DNA from: Blastomussa wellsi
Lineage: Eukaryota; Cnidaria; Anthozoa; Scleractinia; Plerogyridae
Length of the DNA: 64,000 nucleotides
NCBI GenBank assembly: GCA_947652115.1
Contig: OX393572.1
Location: forward strand, 10,896,594-10,960,593
Reading direction: 5' to 3'
Part shown: piece after piece, positions 46,501 through 57,171 of the stretch
How the letters are laid out: each line of letters starts with the position of its first letter
How positions within the stretch are numbered: position 1 is the first letter of the stretch
The notes under the pieces: model-generated
What the model was told of the DNA's origin: nothing
The model's input: only the letters and a program-made list of their open reading frames with translations
Database searches by the model: none
Translations under genes and position numbers: made by a program

Positions 46501-49500
46501 TAATGGTCGAGTTCTATTTCATTGTGAGCGGCTTTTGACAGCGATTTTTAAGTGGCTGCAATAACATGAAAGCGGCTTTTAAAGAAGGGATCTGAAAAGG
46601 AATCATAGCCTTAATTATATCGGCGTTGAAACACAAAAGAGTCAGATCCATTTCAGCCCTTCATTTGTTTGTACAAGGAGCACAGACAGCGCGTCAAATA
46701 TGAAAAACCGCGCGGCAATTTCAAGCTTTATGATCAAAGAACGGTGTAATTTCTTTTACTTAAGACCAGTTTAACGCCTTATCGAAAAAGCCTTAAAACA
46801 TTAACTTTTTTCCTGACAGATTTTTTAACGTGTTATAACCTTGTTGAATACGTTTCTTAAACCGCTCATTGTTCGGCTATTTGCACAAATTGTCAAGTTC
46901 AAATGAGTTGCTGAAATTAGTCCCTCGTAAGGTTCAGCAACAGATCTATCTTCTCCTTTTTGTTCTTCTCGGAAATGTATGTATATTTTAAGTTAAGTGC
47001 CTATGTTTTTTGCAATTCACACTGAAACGCTAGGTGTATCGTATATTTAAAAATAAGCACAAAAAGCTTGAGGGAAAAACAACTCAAATTAATTAAAAAA
47101 ATTTCTGGGAGAATTTGAGAGACACCGTACTGGGGTGACGTCGGAGGTTTATTTTGTTTGGGGTGACACGTCTTGTTAAGACTGTGGTGTCATTTTTGAT
47201 ATGTCTGTCGGCTTTTTTGTAAAAGCTAAGATTACAAAAGGCGTTTCTTTGCTATGTTTGTTGACCGAACGCACCAAAATCATTCCGTTGTTTGCCGAAG
47301 CATCGCTTTTGTAACAAGCGAACTTCCCGATGCAATATTATTTCCACGATTTCTCATCCATGGTGTCGATATAATTAAAACATCGCCACGAAATATATCT
47401 TGCCCGTATGATTAGGAAACCAGAATATTACCCCATAACAAACAAACTTAATAATGAAACATAAAGAAAATGGAAATATTTCCGAGCTTTCTTGTCCAAA
47501 TTGTACAAATCTGTCGGTTGGCGATGACGAGTTTTGTAATTTTCTTGCTTTCGTTTGAAGTCCATTTTAAACAAGGGCGCAATATTTTTCGTTAGACTTT
47601 CTTTAGGTTATTTCATGGGGCCTGCATGCTATAATATTCATAGGGTAATATATCTTTTGTCGGCCCTTTATTGTAACTAACCTGGACGAGCTAAATACCA
47701 ACCCACTATAAACAATTAGGAAGTAAATTTTCGTAAAATATAGCAGTGATCAAAGGGAATTATTGCTTATTTTAACGAATAAACCTAATTTAACTCGATA
47801 CTTGCCTGTCCAGCTCGCTTTTCTTATGTTTGAAGTAAAAATAGCAAAAACATGAACAAATTGATTGTTACTATAAAGATGGAAAACAAGATTTGCTTCA
47901 AAATGTCAACGGTGTAAATGTATAGCAAACATTTTGGTTCTAGATGAACCATATTGATCCTGTTTCAGACTTGTTATAATGCAGAAAATATTCCTTCTCT
48001 AATGAGAAGAACGCATACCAAATTTCCTTTGATTAAGTTGTTTGCGAGAGCTCAACCTTCGCACGCCGTATTGCTCACTCGTGCTTCAAGTTCGGTATCA
48101 CCTGGCCGGGATCAAACTTACGTATCGCGCCTCCACGCTGGCTACTTATTTTTCGATTTCTTTGGCGAGGGACCATATTCGTGAATAATATTATTCATCG
48201 ATTTGTAACTTAAAGTACTCTGCTGAAGAGCTAATATCCATCATTTCTCTTTGTTCGATCGATATTGACACAGGACTTCAAAAACCAAACAGGCCGTCAA
48301 ATATCGGACATGTTATGATACGATACGTGTGTTGTTCACTGCTTCAAAAATTTAAAAGAAAATCTCCGTCATTTTTTGTCCTTTTTATGTTATAAACAGG
48401 AGCGATGCACTGTCGAATAAATTTGTGATTTTCGGTTCGTTTCTAGATAATCGAACTTATCGGTTCTCGGCATTTCTGTTCGTGTCTTTTTTGAAAATGT
48501 TTGATACACCGGACGAATCGTGCCTGCCATTACACTATGTTAAGGGCTCTGTGTTCCGACTTGATAAACCATCGCTCTAGGCGCTAATTCAGTTGTAGCC
48601 CTTACGTTGATATTCTGAGTTTGCTGTGCAATTGTTGTTTAATAAAGCGTCTTTTATCATCCAGAATTTACAACACAACAGTCATGTAACTTTTATGGGA
48701 AAAGACGAAATAACGCGCAGAACGTTTGCCTTTGCGCATTGATCAAAAAAGTTAAATAACTTGTTATTGCGTATTTTTCAAAAAGCGTGGGATATATTAT
48801 AAACACAAAAAAGCGCTGTCATGTTTGAGCCTCTGGTAGAGCTGGGATGTTTTTATTCCGGTGGTCTCGAAAGAAATGTGACTAATTTTCCTTGACGTAC
48901 AAACGACCATTATAATACAGTCGTTGTTTAAAGCGTATTGAATATGTTCTTCATAGTATATCGATAGACCATTGTTCAGCCAAGGGAATAGCTTGAAAGC
49001 TCTGCCCTTCCTGTGAGATTTTTGTTAATGTATCATTGGAAGTTTTCAAAGAAGCGGGATGAAGACAACCCAAGAACATATACATCCATGCAAATTGCAA
49101 AACGATACGTTACATCACTATGCGTTGGCAGCGAGGTTAATCATTCAAACGTGGCCAAATTTTTCCCTTGACCAAAGTTATAATCCCATCAAGAAAATCA
49201 TCTATTTAACGATCATTCGAGGATGGACTATTTGTTGTAGAAATTTCTGATGATCTATTTTCTGGTCAGTGAAATTCAAAACAGAAGGTTAAGTTTATTT
49301 TTTATGTTAATGACGCCGTGTTTGGTGTTCAGTTGAAAGACGAATTCAAATTCTGTAGCTGTCTTTACTATTTCAACCTGTGCGTTTTTTATTTCGAGAA
49401 ATGGCATGCGGGTCCTCGACTCGGGAATATATATATTTATATAAATATTCCTAAGATTTTACAATAACAGTTAGAGATTTTATTCTGTTGTTGGAACTGT

Positions 49501-50408
49501 GGCGTTGAATTCGTCAGCATGAATAATGTGGTTATAACTTCTTATGTAAATTTTTTCCTAGTTGTTTTTTATTGTTTGGAGGTATTATAGCTGTTGAATG
49601 TTCAGACTTAATTGGAACTTCCGATAAAAGGCTTTGAATGAATGTACGGTTCAGTTTGAATTTCTCCACGAACAAAAATAAAACCAAACTATCGAAGCTT
49701 AACTTATCAGCGATGGAATAAAAACAAGCAACTTTTGTCTGTTACACTGCCCCTTTAAATATCGCCAGTGATTCATTGCAACCAAACGAGGTGATTAGGC
49801 CCAACGCAAGCTTAGAAATCACTCGAAATCCGCCAGAGTACCTTATCCAAGTTTGTTTTTAACCAGTGATCAGAAAATGGAAACTATATTACTCACCGTT
49901 TTTTTTATAGAACATAATTTCCTTTTTAAGTTCCACTTGGGCTTTCAGTGCCTTCTGTATATTCGTTTTGTCATCTTGGTTGGTCTCCAGTCCGTACAAA
50001 AAGTTGCAGCCACAGCTTCTTCTCATTAACTCGCTCCGCGAAAACCCAGTCAGCTCACAAAATCCATCACTGCAATACACTATGGGGTAATTGTTCTTTT
50101 CCTGAGCGCTACCAAGAACGAAGTTGCTGTCTGGATAGAAACAAGCAGGAAATACCGAGTATTGCTGATAATCAGTCGGGCAATAAGCACTAGTTATAAA
50201 CTTACCACGCGTGCAAGGCTTAATACATTTTCTAGTGTCGGTAAATTGTACTTCCAGCGCCGGCTTTTCGCTGACTGACATTTTAACATACTACGAAATA
50301 AGAACAGAACTGGACGTTAGATAACTACTCACTTCCACGGTCGAATTTCTGAGCGATGGTCTCCAGAAAAGTGTTCTGTGGTGCGAATCGTCCTCGTCGA
50401 ATAGGCAT
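26067..50408 (-). CDS. KCNH-family (ELK/Kv12-like) voltage-gated potassium channel, whole gene
   Basis: Ten exons, 50333-50408, 49897-50130, 40431-40562, 36737-36885, 35156-35545, 32173-32566, 31376-31575, 30663-30912, 29660-29859 and 26067-28529, total 4488 bp (1495 aa). Order: N-cap and PAS domain (about 1-135, [26 protein letters not shown]), S1-S3 (198-327), S4 with K335/R338/R341/R344/R347, pore filter TVGFGN at about 434-439, C-linker, cyclic-nucleotide-binding homology domain ending in the intrinsic-ligand-like YDL (669-671), then an 820-residue exon of mostly disordered tail with acidic stretch, LYDD repeats (959-1010) and a terminal coiled coil (about 1428-1495). The PAS and C-linker blocks ([28 protein letters not shown]) match ELK; the second half of the cNBHD looks partly like ERG/EAG. 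A plasma-membrane K+ channel is a firm call; ELK over ERG is likely, not certain. Confidence 0.95.
27525..27680 (-). repeat. In-protein LYDD repeats of the KCNH tail
   Basis: Within about 52 residues, [37 protein letters not shown] and RGLYDDVES follow one another, spaced 10-13 residues apart. The DNA repeats imperfectly too (ATATAAGCC/ATAAACC words on the plus strand). Confidence 0.85.
29660..29859 (-). CDS. KCNH exon 9: second half of cNBHD
   Basis: Encodes [48 protein letters not shown] and [10 protein letters not shown]. Acceptor gttattttag, donor gtaatgcc. No long open frame marks this exon on its own strand. Confidence 0.95.
30355..30462 (+). repeat. SINE family B, 3' fragment
   Basis: Only the CCCATCCAGGGG ... 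GCTTCATGCTAAGGAAACCG GGAT ... GCTCCAGCCTGA part of family B remains. Lies in the KCNH intron between exons 9 and 8. Confidence 0.6.
30663..30912 (-). CDS. KCNH exon 8: C-linker end and first half of cNBHD
   Basis: Encodes [47 protein letters not shown] and AAILG. Acceptor gatgcag, donor gtaagtgt. The reading frame upstream of the acceptor is intronic. Confidence 0.96.
31376..31575 (-). CDS. KCNH exon 7: S6 end and C-linker
   Basis: Encodes [51 protein letters not shown]. Acceptor tttgcag, donor gtatgtga. Confidence 0.97.
31747..31927. mobile_element. Foldback MITE in a KCNH intron
   Basis: Ends GGGCCACCCAACGTTTTTTA and (reverse complement of right end) GGGCCACCCCAAACATTTTT; inner arms CCAATCACAAGAAGAGTTAA and its mirror. 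181 bp, no coding capacity. Lies between exons 7 and 6. Confidence 0.75.
32173..32566 (-). CDS. KCNH exon 6: S4, S5, pore and S6 start
   Basis: Begins [20 protein letters not shown] (S4, positive residues every third), S5 [12 protein letters not shown], pore helix [14 protein letters not shown] and [16 protein letters not shown]. The GFG filter with following N is the ELK/ERG form. Acceptor attctcag, donor gtaaatta. Confidence 0.97.
32567..35155. other. KCNH intron (between exons 6 and 5), no gene seen
   Basis: AT-rich sequence; no exon, RNA gene or bounded element recognised. Confidence 0.45.
35156..35545 (-). CDS. KCNH exon 5: S1 to S3
   Basis: Encodes [21 protein letters not shown]1 with [10 protein letters not shown]2 with [18 protein letters not shown] and S3 with [18 protein letters not shown], ending NHTW. 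Acceptor cctttcag, donor gtgagtag. 390 bp, phase 0-0. Confidence 0.96.
36231..36325. mobile_element. Short TIR element (GTGTAAGAAC family), copy 1
   Basis: Ends GTGTAAGAACCTGTGA and AGGTTCTTACA. Body GGAACGAACAAGACAACAAA GAACCTCGAAG is shared with 37131-37260. The similarity extends about 10 bp outside on the left (CTCATCCT). Confidence 0.65.
36440..36500. repeat. Hairpin in KCNH intron
   Basis: CTCGGTAG..CGGCTT and AGCCG..CTACCGA pair across a GAC loop, within a wider stretch of ACGGA/AGACG words on both strands (36361-36660). Probably a degenerate MITE. Confidence 0.5.
36737..36885 (-). CDS. KCNH exon 4: PAS-to-S1 linker
   Basis: 149 bp linking phase 1 to phase 0. Encodes [28 protein letters not shown] and ends VKRAR. 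The basic [16 protein letters not shown] stretch corresponds to the linker helix of ELK channels. Acceptor ttgtccag, donor gtgagtag. Confidence 0.88.
37131..37260. mobile_element. Short TIR element (GTGTAAGAAC family), copy 2
   Basis: Ends GTGTAAGAACCTGTGA and TCACAAGTTCTTACAC, near-perfect inverted repeats. Same orientation as copy 1 and on the opposite side of KCNH exon 4. Confidence 0.7.
37264..40137. other. KCNH intron (between exons 4 and 3), no gene seen
   Basis: Apart from the SINE at its right edge, no supported feature. A 142-codon minus-strand frame at 38329-38757 has no recognisable domain. Confidence 0.45.
40138..40400 (+). repeat. SINE family B, copy 2
   Basis: Shares TTCTTGGGCAAAACACTTCT, CTCACAGTGCCTCTCTTC, CATCCAGGGGCGAATAGAAA and CAGAAACCTGGGATCAGCTC with the copy at 20951-21176. 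It ends about 30 bp from KCNH exon 3. Confidence 0.7.
40431..40562 (-). CDS. KCNH exon 3: end of PAS domain
   Basis: Encodes [30 protein letters not shown] and ends GETSEQDV. Acceptor ctttcag, donor gtatgcaa. A 9.3-kb intron separates it from exon 2. Confidence 0.95.
40781..41005. repeat. Tandem repeat, unit about 105 bp
   Basis: CAATACCACATGAAATTACT at 40781, CAGTGCCACATGAAAGTACT at 40885 and CAGTACCACATGAAAT at 40991 start successive units; each contains CAATAGCTTTC.TTTGAATGG and GGTTTCAT. Two full units and part of a third. Confidence 0.8.
41156..41628. repeat. Tandem repeat, unit 160-168 bp, three copies
   Basis: Units start GATACTG at 41156, 41316 and 41484. Each contains CACCTTTTCC, GCATGTTTCATTCTT, GCAAATTAGGTTTCG and CACAGTTTTTGATACCTGTG. 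The 8-bp length difference is a TTCGTTCTTCG duplication in unit 2. Confidence 0.88.
41629..49896. other. Large KCNH intron (between exons 3 and 2), no other gene seen
   Basis: About 8 kb of AT-rich sequence on either strand without recognisable exons, tRNA genes or elements with clear ends. Open frames are below about 80 codons and low-information. Confidence 0.5.
49897..50130 (-). CDS. KCNH exon 2: PAS domain core
   Basis: Acceptor tttctatccag, so the exon begins [20 protein letters not shown] and ends EIMFYKKNG; donor gtgagtaa. The open frame upstream to 50281 is intronic. PAS signature [20 protein letters not shown] is clear. Confidence 0.96.
50333..50408 (-). CDS. KCNH exon 1: N-cap
   Basis: Encodes [25 protein letters not shown] and one extra base; donor GGAA|gtgagtag. 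The MPxRRG...APQNTFLxTI start is the universal KCNH N-cap, so this is the real start, not the ATG at 50281 in the following intron. Confidence 0.95.
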
Positions 50409-51920
50409 TTTGTTTGCGGGTTCGTTCGCTGCTTATTTACGGGACGTTCTTAAGCGCGAAACGTTGTCGAGAAACGCAGTAATTCCTGTAGAGCTGGCAT
50501 ATTTTGAGTGGATTTAAGATACAGTATATTTATGCCTCGAGTAAATACTCTTCGGTAGGCGGGATGAGCTGAGCTCATAAACAAACATCACGCGAATCAG
50601 TGTTATGTGGCCGATGGCCGTTCCAAATTGGCGCCACGCGAAGCTTTTCTTTCCAGAGAATCTCTGGCATGCTGTTGCCTCAATATTACAAGCAAAAATA
50701 CTGTTTGATGAGGCGCCTGGATGAAGTAAAATCAAATTCAGCAGTAATTGCCTTGGGAAGCCAATCAAACGCCAGTAACTTTGTCTAGCTGTCAATCAAG
50801 CTTAGTGGACAGAACACCTGCCAGCTTCATGCACTTTTAGCTGCGATGGCCCTGTGTTACGCGCGGCGAGGGAGTCTGAACAACGAACAAAACACTCGTG
50901 ACTTCCATTGAAAGACAAGACGTTCTGTACAAGAATCTAAGAGATTCCCCGCCGTTGTTGAAAGATTTAGCAATAATACATATCTCATTGTAGCAGTTTG
51001 ACAGTCAGGCACGGTGCTTAACCGAACAGGCTGGTCATGTTTTCCCCTCGTTAACTGTTATTTTCTTTTAGCATTATCTTTAATTGATATCGTTTGGTAT
51101 TTGTGATGCAGTCACGTTGAAAGAATGTTCAATTTGGCTTTAGCAAACCAATTCTTAACGAATTTGAGATTATGGAAAGTGTGAGCGTCGAGTCGACGTT
51201 CGTGAAATTGAAAACCATTACATGTGTGGATGAAATTCAAATGTACCATGCCAGGACTATTTTGCCGACCACTGGTCTGCGAACCACCAACATCAAATTT
51301 TCACTTTTCTGTACTGACAGTTGATGTTTTGATCACTGCGATGGAGGGAAACTCCATCAGCGTAATACAATTGATCGTAATTTTATTTGCATATAGGAAG
51401 TTTTTGACGATGCTGAAAGTTACTCAGCAACGATGGTAGAGGCGCTGAGAGAGGTGTCATGTTGGCTTGTCACCCGTGATGATATTTTCGAGTTCTTTTG
51501 TGTTTGAAGAGACAAATTATTTTCAAGAATGACAATACAAGCGGGATCGTGACCGAAAACATGAACATCGCCGAGCTGCAGTTACGAAGTCATCTGTATT
51601 TCAAATAAATAAAGAAAAAGAAATTTTAAGTCAGGGCTATATCGTAAAATTCTGCATCCTTTTAATTAAATTTGTTTTTCACGTTTTGAGAAATGAAAGT
51701 TATCGGACTGGCGTCAATAAGGAAATATGCAAACAGAATTGCCCGGTTCACCCAGAGAGCCATAAGAGACATAGAGGTATTAAAGACTTGCTTGCAGATA
51801 TGAATAAAACATAACCTGCAGCATGGTTTGGGTATCAAAATAGCACAACAGTTGCTGGTGATATGCCAAAGAAGCAGCTTAAACACACTTTACACCTTTG
51901 TCAAGATAACACCTTTCTAC
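50409..51920. other. Region upstream of the KCNH start
   Basis: Must hold the KCNH promoter and 5' UTR, but no motif could be assigned. Short frames only. Confidence 0.4.
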
Positions 51921-52545
51921 ATGCCTCTTTTTTCCTCGTTTCACAGTTTTCATGCGTCATTGTTAATGTACCGCACTTCAAGAGTTCGCGGCATAGTTGA
52001 CTGACGTCGACACACTGTCAGTTGGAGCTGCTAACGAGGTCCAAAGGACATAATTTTGAACTTTTGCTAGTCCTTTATATGCCCCTTTTTTCCTCGTTTC
52101 ACAGTTTTCATGCGTCATTGTTAATGTACCGCACTTCAAGAGTTCGCGGCATAGTTGACTGACGTCGACACACTGTCAGTTGGAGCTGCTAACAAGGTCC
52201 AAAGGACATAATTTTGAACTTTTGGTAGTCCTTTCTATGCCCCTTTTTTCCTCGTTTCACAGCTTTCAAGCGTCATTATTAATGTACCGCACTTCAAGAG
52301 TGACGCGACGAAGTTGACTGAAGTCAACACACTGTCAGTTGGAGCTGCTAACAAGGTCCACAGGACATAATATTGAACTTTTGCTAGTCCTTTCTATGCC
52401 CCTTTTTTCCTCGTTTCACAGCTTTCAAGCGTCATTGTTAATGCACCGCACTTCAAGAGTGGCGCGACGAAGTTGACTGAAGTCAACACACTGTCAGTTG
52501 GAGCTGTTAACAAGGTCCACAGGACATAATATTGAAATTTTGCTT
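51921..52545. repeat. Tandem satellite-like array, unit about 158 bp, four copies
   Basis: Units start ATGCCtCTTTTTTCCTCG-like at 51921, 52079, 52237 and 52396. Each holds AATGTACCGCACTTCAAGAG and ACACACTGTCAGTTGGAGCT. Units 1-2 share CGGCATAGTTGACTGACGTC, while units 3-4 share CGACGAAGTTGACTGAAGTC, so the array grew in steps. Confidence 0.92.
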
Positions 52546-54668
52546 GTTATATGTAACACATTTGTTAAACGCAATAAGTGCAAGTACAAGTTTTCTTCTA
52601 TGACTGTCATTGCAATTTAGGTGGCACAGCTTTTCGTAATTAAGTTAAATAATATTTTTTTTATTTTCACAAATTCATCTTCGTCCAGCTTTCTCTTCTT
52701 TAAAACAAATGTGCAGATATTTTTCTCTTTTTTGGTTCTTAGGGCCAGTGACGTTTTAACATGCTTCTCTTTGTAGCTAGAGGTATAAAATCTCCCTGAT
52801 TTACATATAATTCTTTTAACGCGACTTGTGTGAATTTGGTGGTACATCAGCAACTACAGTGGGTACTTTCCTTTCTTCTCTCCTGGTTAGCTGCCTGGCG
52901 GCATGAAATTTGCTGCGAACACTGTTGAGTAAGTTGTACCAGTTGATCCCATTCTCTGTATTGAATGTTTCAGTTTGGTTTGTAAATTTACCGGCAGGTT
53001 TGTCTACAGTCGACAACATGTTGTCACGTTATAATTTACAGGTTACTCAGAACCTACAAAAATCTCTGCCAAATTTGTGATTTGCGGTGAAGTATTTAGT
53101 TGTGCTGGCAATTAAGTTCTTTATGCCAGCTTTAAGCTTCATATTAATACTAAAAAAATTCCGCTAATCTCATGTTTGTCCTCTCTCTTATTTTTGAGAC
53201 TTTTTCAGGTTCTCCTCGGCTTACATATATATAACCACAAACTACGATGAAAAATGTGTTTGAAAAGAAAATTGTTAGATACAATTAATAAAACATTTTC
53301 GGCCAGCGACCAAATTCGAATGCTTATGATCGCTTATATACTTCGGAAGTAAACTTCTTAAACTGTGAACGTGCCTTGGGTTTTGTCAAGGAAATAAACT
53401 CGCCTTGCTGAAGAGCAATAAGTCATGTATGTTTAATAATCTTCTTTTTCTTGATTTGTAAAATATTAAAATTGATTCTTTTAATGTTCTTGCGTAAGTT
53501 TAATCACGATTTTTTTACTTCCTTAAAAGGAACTAACAATTACACGTATAAAGGACACAAAAGTGTAATTTGTTTGGCACGCAACTTTTCTGCTGTGCCT
53601 TTTTTGGTAAAGTGAGGAAGTGATATAACCACAAGTCCTTAAGATATCTGTTAAAGATCTCCGAGACAGTCTAGCAGCATGTTTGCGCACCGCAAGACGT
53701 AGAAACAATAGGTTGCTAATGGGCAGACTTGAGAACACATAAGCTCTTGGTTTATATTTTGGATATATTGGATTGTGTGTATTAAATAATGCCTAGGTGT
53801 CTGAATATGAATAACGTGCTGTTAATTGAAGTCGACAAATGGATCGCAAGCGTGTCTTAATATTGTGAATACTGAGACATAAAATCAGTCTTCAAATAGA
53901 AGACCTGCCAACAGATATTAGCGCTATGAAATACACTCCTACTGTCTACATCCCTACAATTACACTCTCTTTTTGTAAGAACCTTTTTTCTCACAAGCGA
54001 CGAGCTGAGAACGGCCAAAATTTAAGAACTTCTTAAGAACGTACCCAAGGCTGAAATTTGGGAAAAATGAATTTTATTCTTTCGTATTTGACGTGAGTGA
54101 CAAATGTATGTGAACGAAATCTTTATTCAAATTCAGTCCCGTTGGGGGTAAATTCACTGCAATATCGCTTCGTTTTAAAAATTAAAAAACGTCATTTTAA
54201 GAACATTTGAGGCTCAAATCGTTGTCGCAATGAGTTACGTGCAAAAGGAGTGTGGCGTTAATCTAGGACTTTGATTTTTTTTAAAAAACTACTTGTACAA
54301 AAAGAACATTTTAAGAACATTTTAGGATTAAATCCACCAAAATTTTTAAAAGAACGTATCCAAGGCTGAAATTTGTGTAAGAACGAATGTTATTCTTTCC
54401 TCTTTGGTATGGATGACAAATATATGCACTAAAGGAATCAATCTTTATTCAAATCTGACCTGGAACCAGCTTCGATATCAGACAGATGTGTCGTGACATG
54501 TACATATCGATTAGGAGTGAATTTACTGCAATGCCACATTTTCTCTTTGGTTACAAATGGAAAACATTTTAAGAACATTTTAGACTCAAATCGTCGAAAG
54601 TTGAAGAAAACTGTATCATTTTTGCAGCTATTAAACTACAAATTCAGGAGGTATTTTCGTGAAAATTA
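52546..54668. other. Intergenic, no supported gene
   Basis: A 67-codon frame at 52816-53019 (minus) and an overlapping 78-codon frame at 52617-52853 are not recognised. The rest is AT-rich with AACATTTTAAGAACATTTT-like echoes around 54200-54570 that suggest an old duplicated segment. Confidence 0.4.
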
Positions 54669-55065
54669 GGCGTCCACACTAAGCCGGATAAATTTGAAAA
54701 CGGCGTTTTCGCCTCGAAAGCGGATAAAATGTTTTCTGCCCACATTATACCGTTTTCAAATTGTTTCGCCATCGATTTTGAAACGCTGCCTCGCAAGAAA
54801 CGCTTAATACACGCAAGAACATGCCCATATTGTCCGAGCAACGTTATTCGATTGTTTTGATGTCAGCGTTTTCAAAAAGGTTGCGTATCCGTTGTCCACA
54901 CTAACACACCTAGCCAGCGTTTTCAAATTTATCCACCTTGGAGAGCGTTTTCAAAAAGTTCCGTTTTCGGTGACCGATCGAAAACGCCGTTTTAGTGTGG
55001 ACGGAAGGCCATGCGGAGAAAAAAGTTGCGTTTTCAAATTTACCCGGATTAGTGTGGTCGTAGCC
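54669..55065. mobile_element. Harbinger/Tourist-like MITE, copy 2 (inverted relative to copy 1)
   Basis: This 397-bp copy of the 8367-8773 element lies in the opposite orientation and is again bounded by TTA on both sides (54666-54668 and 55066-55068). Shared blocks include GCCATCGATTTTGAAACGCT and GGTGACCGATCGAAAACGCC. Confidence 0.8.
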
Positions 55066-56804
55066 TTAATGTTTCAGTGGTTCGGCGTTTCACTTAATTT
55101 CGCTTTTTCTCTGTCAACAAAATTTGTCATGGTTCGTAAGGAGAAAGTTAAACAATTTATGTATTCGAACGGTCTTTTCTGGCTGTAAATTTGCTTTTCC
55201 GCGGTTATGTTCTTACTTCAAATTGATTATTTACGGTGTTGCAATACGTCACGTGCAAAAGGAGTATGCGCCTATGCGGTCATTTGGTCTTAATAAATTT
55301 TAGTTTCTCTCAAGTCGTGGAATAATTTGTACAAATACCTCTTTAAAAACCTGTCAGAATCTCATCTTTAATAAAACCATTATTTCATTAAAACTGTTGT
55401 GTTTTTGGCCGCCTATTTCGTAATCTTGTTATGTCATTGACAAGTGTAAGAATTGCCCTTTTTATTATTAAAAACGTACTGCACATAGCATATAAAGCTT
55501 ACAAAGCGTTTTATGTATGCTAAGTCGTTTCTGTTGGTTATGAAAGCCATTAGTATCGATAACACCTTGCTATTTGACATAACTACAATTCTGGGCTTTT
55601 ATTTTGTTCAAGTCGTATTTTCCGTGACTAGATGCGAGGATTCATTTCATTGCATGACTTATAACACTTAGTTTTTAGTCCAGCAGCTGGTGAACACGCT
55701 GCCTTATTGTCAATCCAACTGAATGGATTCTAGCACTCCAATGGCTTCTCTCAGAAATTAAATATGACGTCACACTGAAGCACTGGACATTTTATACTTA
55801 TTACAAAAAGCGTTGCGGAATAATATACTTAATCCAGCCATTAATGCATTCTTTAAATATTATTTCGTATTTAATTTGTTTCCCGAAATAACAAGTAGAA
55901 ACTGTGAATTGTAAATATGGTTTATAAGCTGTTGTCGTTCAATAGGAATGTCTTAGTGGCTTTTAAATCCATTTTGAATCTGACTCGTCCCCAGTCGATT
56001 TTGGATGGGATCATCCGAGGGACGACTCGGAATGAGTGACTGAAACAGCAATAACCTTACTGATTTTATTGCCAAAAAAAAAAACGCGAGCACAAATACG
56101 CTTCTCGTCCGTCCATTTGTCCGTCCATAACCAGTAAATATTCTAACAAACGATTTGATTAAACGAAGTTTACTTTAGCAACAGTCCACTCTGATCTATG
56201 GTTACTTAGTCACAGAGGATACTGGAGAAATAAGAAATACAAAGTTTGGTGAGCACACATCTCAGTTCACCTTAAAATTGAATATTTTCTTATTCTCAAG
56301 CATCCTGGCCCTGCTTATTAAGACAATATGACGTTTGTTGTCGCCCTTTCAGAAGATAATTTACTGTAATACCTGCAGTTGGTGGTTATGCAAAGTAAAA
56401 AAACGTTTTGGATGACACGAAAATTTTCCTGTAAAGGGGTCTTTGTTGCCTTTAAAACGGATTACGTATTAGCAGCAATAAGAGGACTTTAGAATTAAGA
56501 GTTTTTTGCCAGTTTTAAAAAGGTTGTGTAGTTTTATTTCGAGACGACATTAAAGTTGTGGAGTATTGTGCTTTATCTGATTGATATAAGAATTATGGCA
56601 AAATTATTTCGATCTATGGATCATGTGGCGATTAGTGACATAAAAAGGCAACGTAGCAAGCGTGTAATGAAGTAAACGAATAGAAGATATATCTTTCTCA
56701 ACGTAAAATGCACGCAAAATTTGGTGTTCTCCTTAGTGAAAGGGCTCATGATCATTAGCTAAATTCTCCTTAAAATATCAAAAGGTTATAATCTAGGTAA
56801 ATGT
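55066..56804. other. Intergenic, no supported feature
   Basis: AT-rich sequence without recognisable coding or repeat boundaries. Confidence 0.45.
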
Positions 56805-56821
56805 AATCCATCTACTGCATA

Positions 56822-57011
56822 ACTTGCACTCTTTGCAAAAAGTTGTACATCGGCGAAACAGGGAGACGACTTGGCGACCGATTCCGAGAACACCTTCGTG
56901 ACGTAGAGAAAGACGACAAAAATGCATCGAAACCGGTCGCGAGACACTTCAATCTCCCAAATCATTCTAAGCAACATATGGCAGTCTGCGGCCTTTCCCT
57001 TCACCAAGGAT
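56822..57011 (+). pseudogene. GIY-YIG endonuclease fragment, 3' deleted
   Basis: Encodes CTLCKKLYIGETGRRLGDRF through FNLPNHSKQHMAVCGLSLHQ and then is cut off by a deletion. Sequence before the break matches copy 1 nearly base for base. Confidence 0.8.
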
Positions 57012-57049
57012 CTTTCTGTATATAAAAAACACACGATTCACAATTCCTT

Positions 57050-57097
57050 GATTCGCTCCGACGAAGGGCTAACGCTCGAAACGTCAACAATTGAATC
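57050..57097 (+). ncRNA. Hammerhead-ribozyme-like motif, copy 2
   Basis: Same arrangement as at 18967-19014: GATTC ... CCGACGA ... CGAAACGTC ... GAATC. It carries the same C in place of U in the core. Confidence 0.45.
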
Positions 57098-57171
57098 TCT
57101 TTACAGTGGCCAATTGACATTATCAACCCAGTTGATAAAACCAAATTATATTATCATGCAGACAGTTGATG

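Larger units (their letters stand above)
56805..57160 (+). mobile_element. Penelope-like retroelement 3' fragment, copy 2
   Basis: This copy is almost identical in sequence to the one at 18915-19430 from CTTGCACTCTTTGCAAAAAG to CCCTTCACCAAGGA. It then jumps directly to TTTCTGTATATAAA, losing the end of the endonuclease and the start of the 3' non-coding part. Its 3' end lies about 10 bp from the left end of the 57172-62646 element. Confidence 0.85.

Noticed and set aside
50131..50281. N-terminal [11 protein letters not shown] of the PAS open frame
   Set aside because: Intron sequence between acceptor at 50131 and exon 1. The KCNH N-cap is found at 50333-50408 instead.
52617..53019. Two overlapping minus-strand frames (67 and 78 codons)
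   Set aside because: Lys-rich and not recognised. Could be a relic of a transposon gene but nothing supports this.
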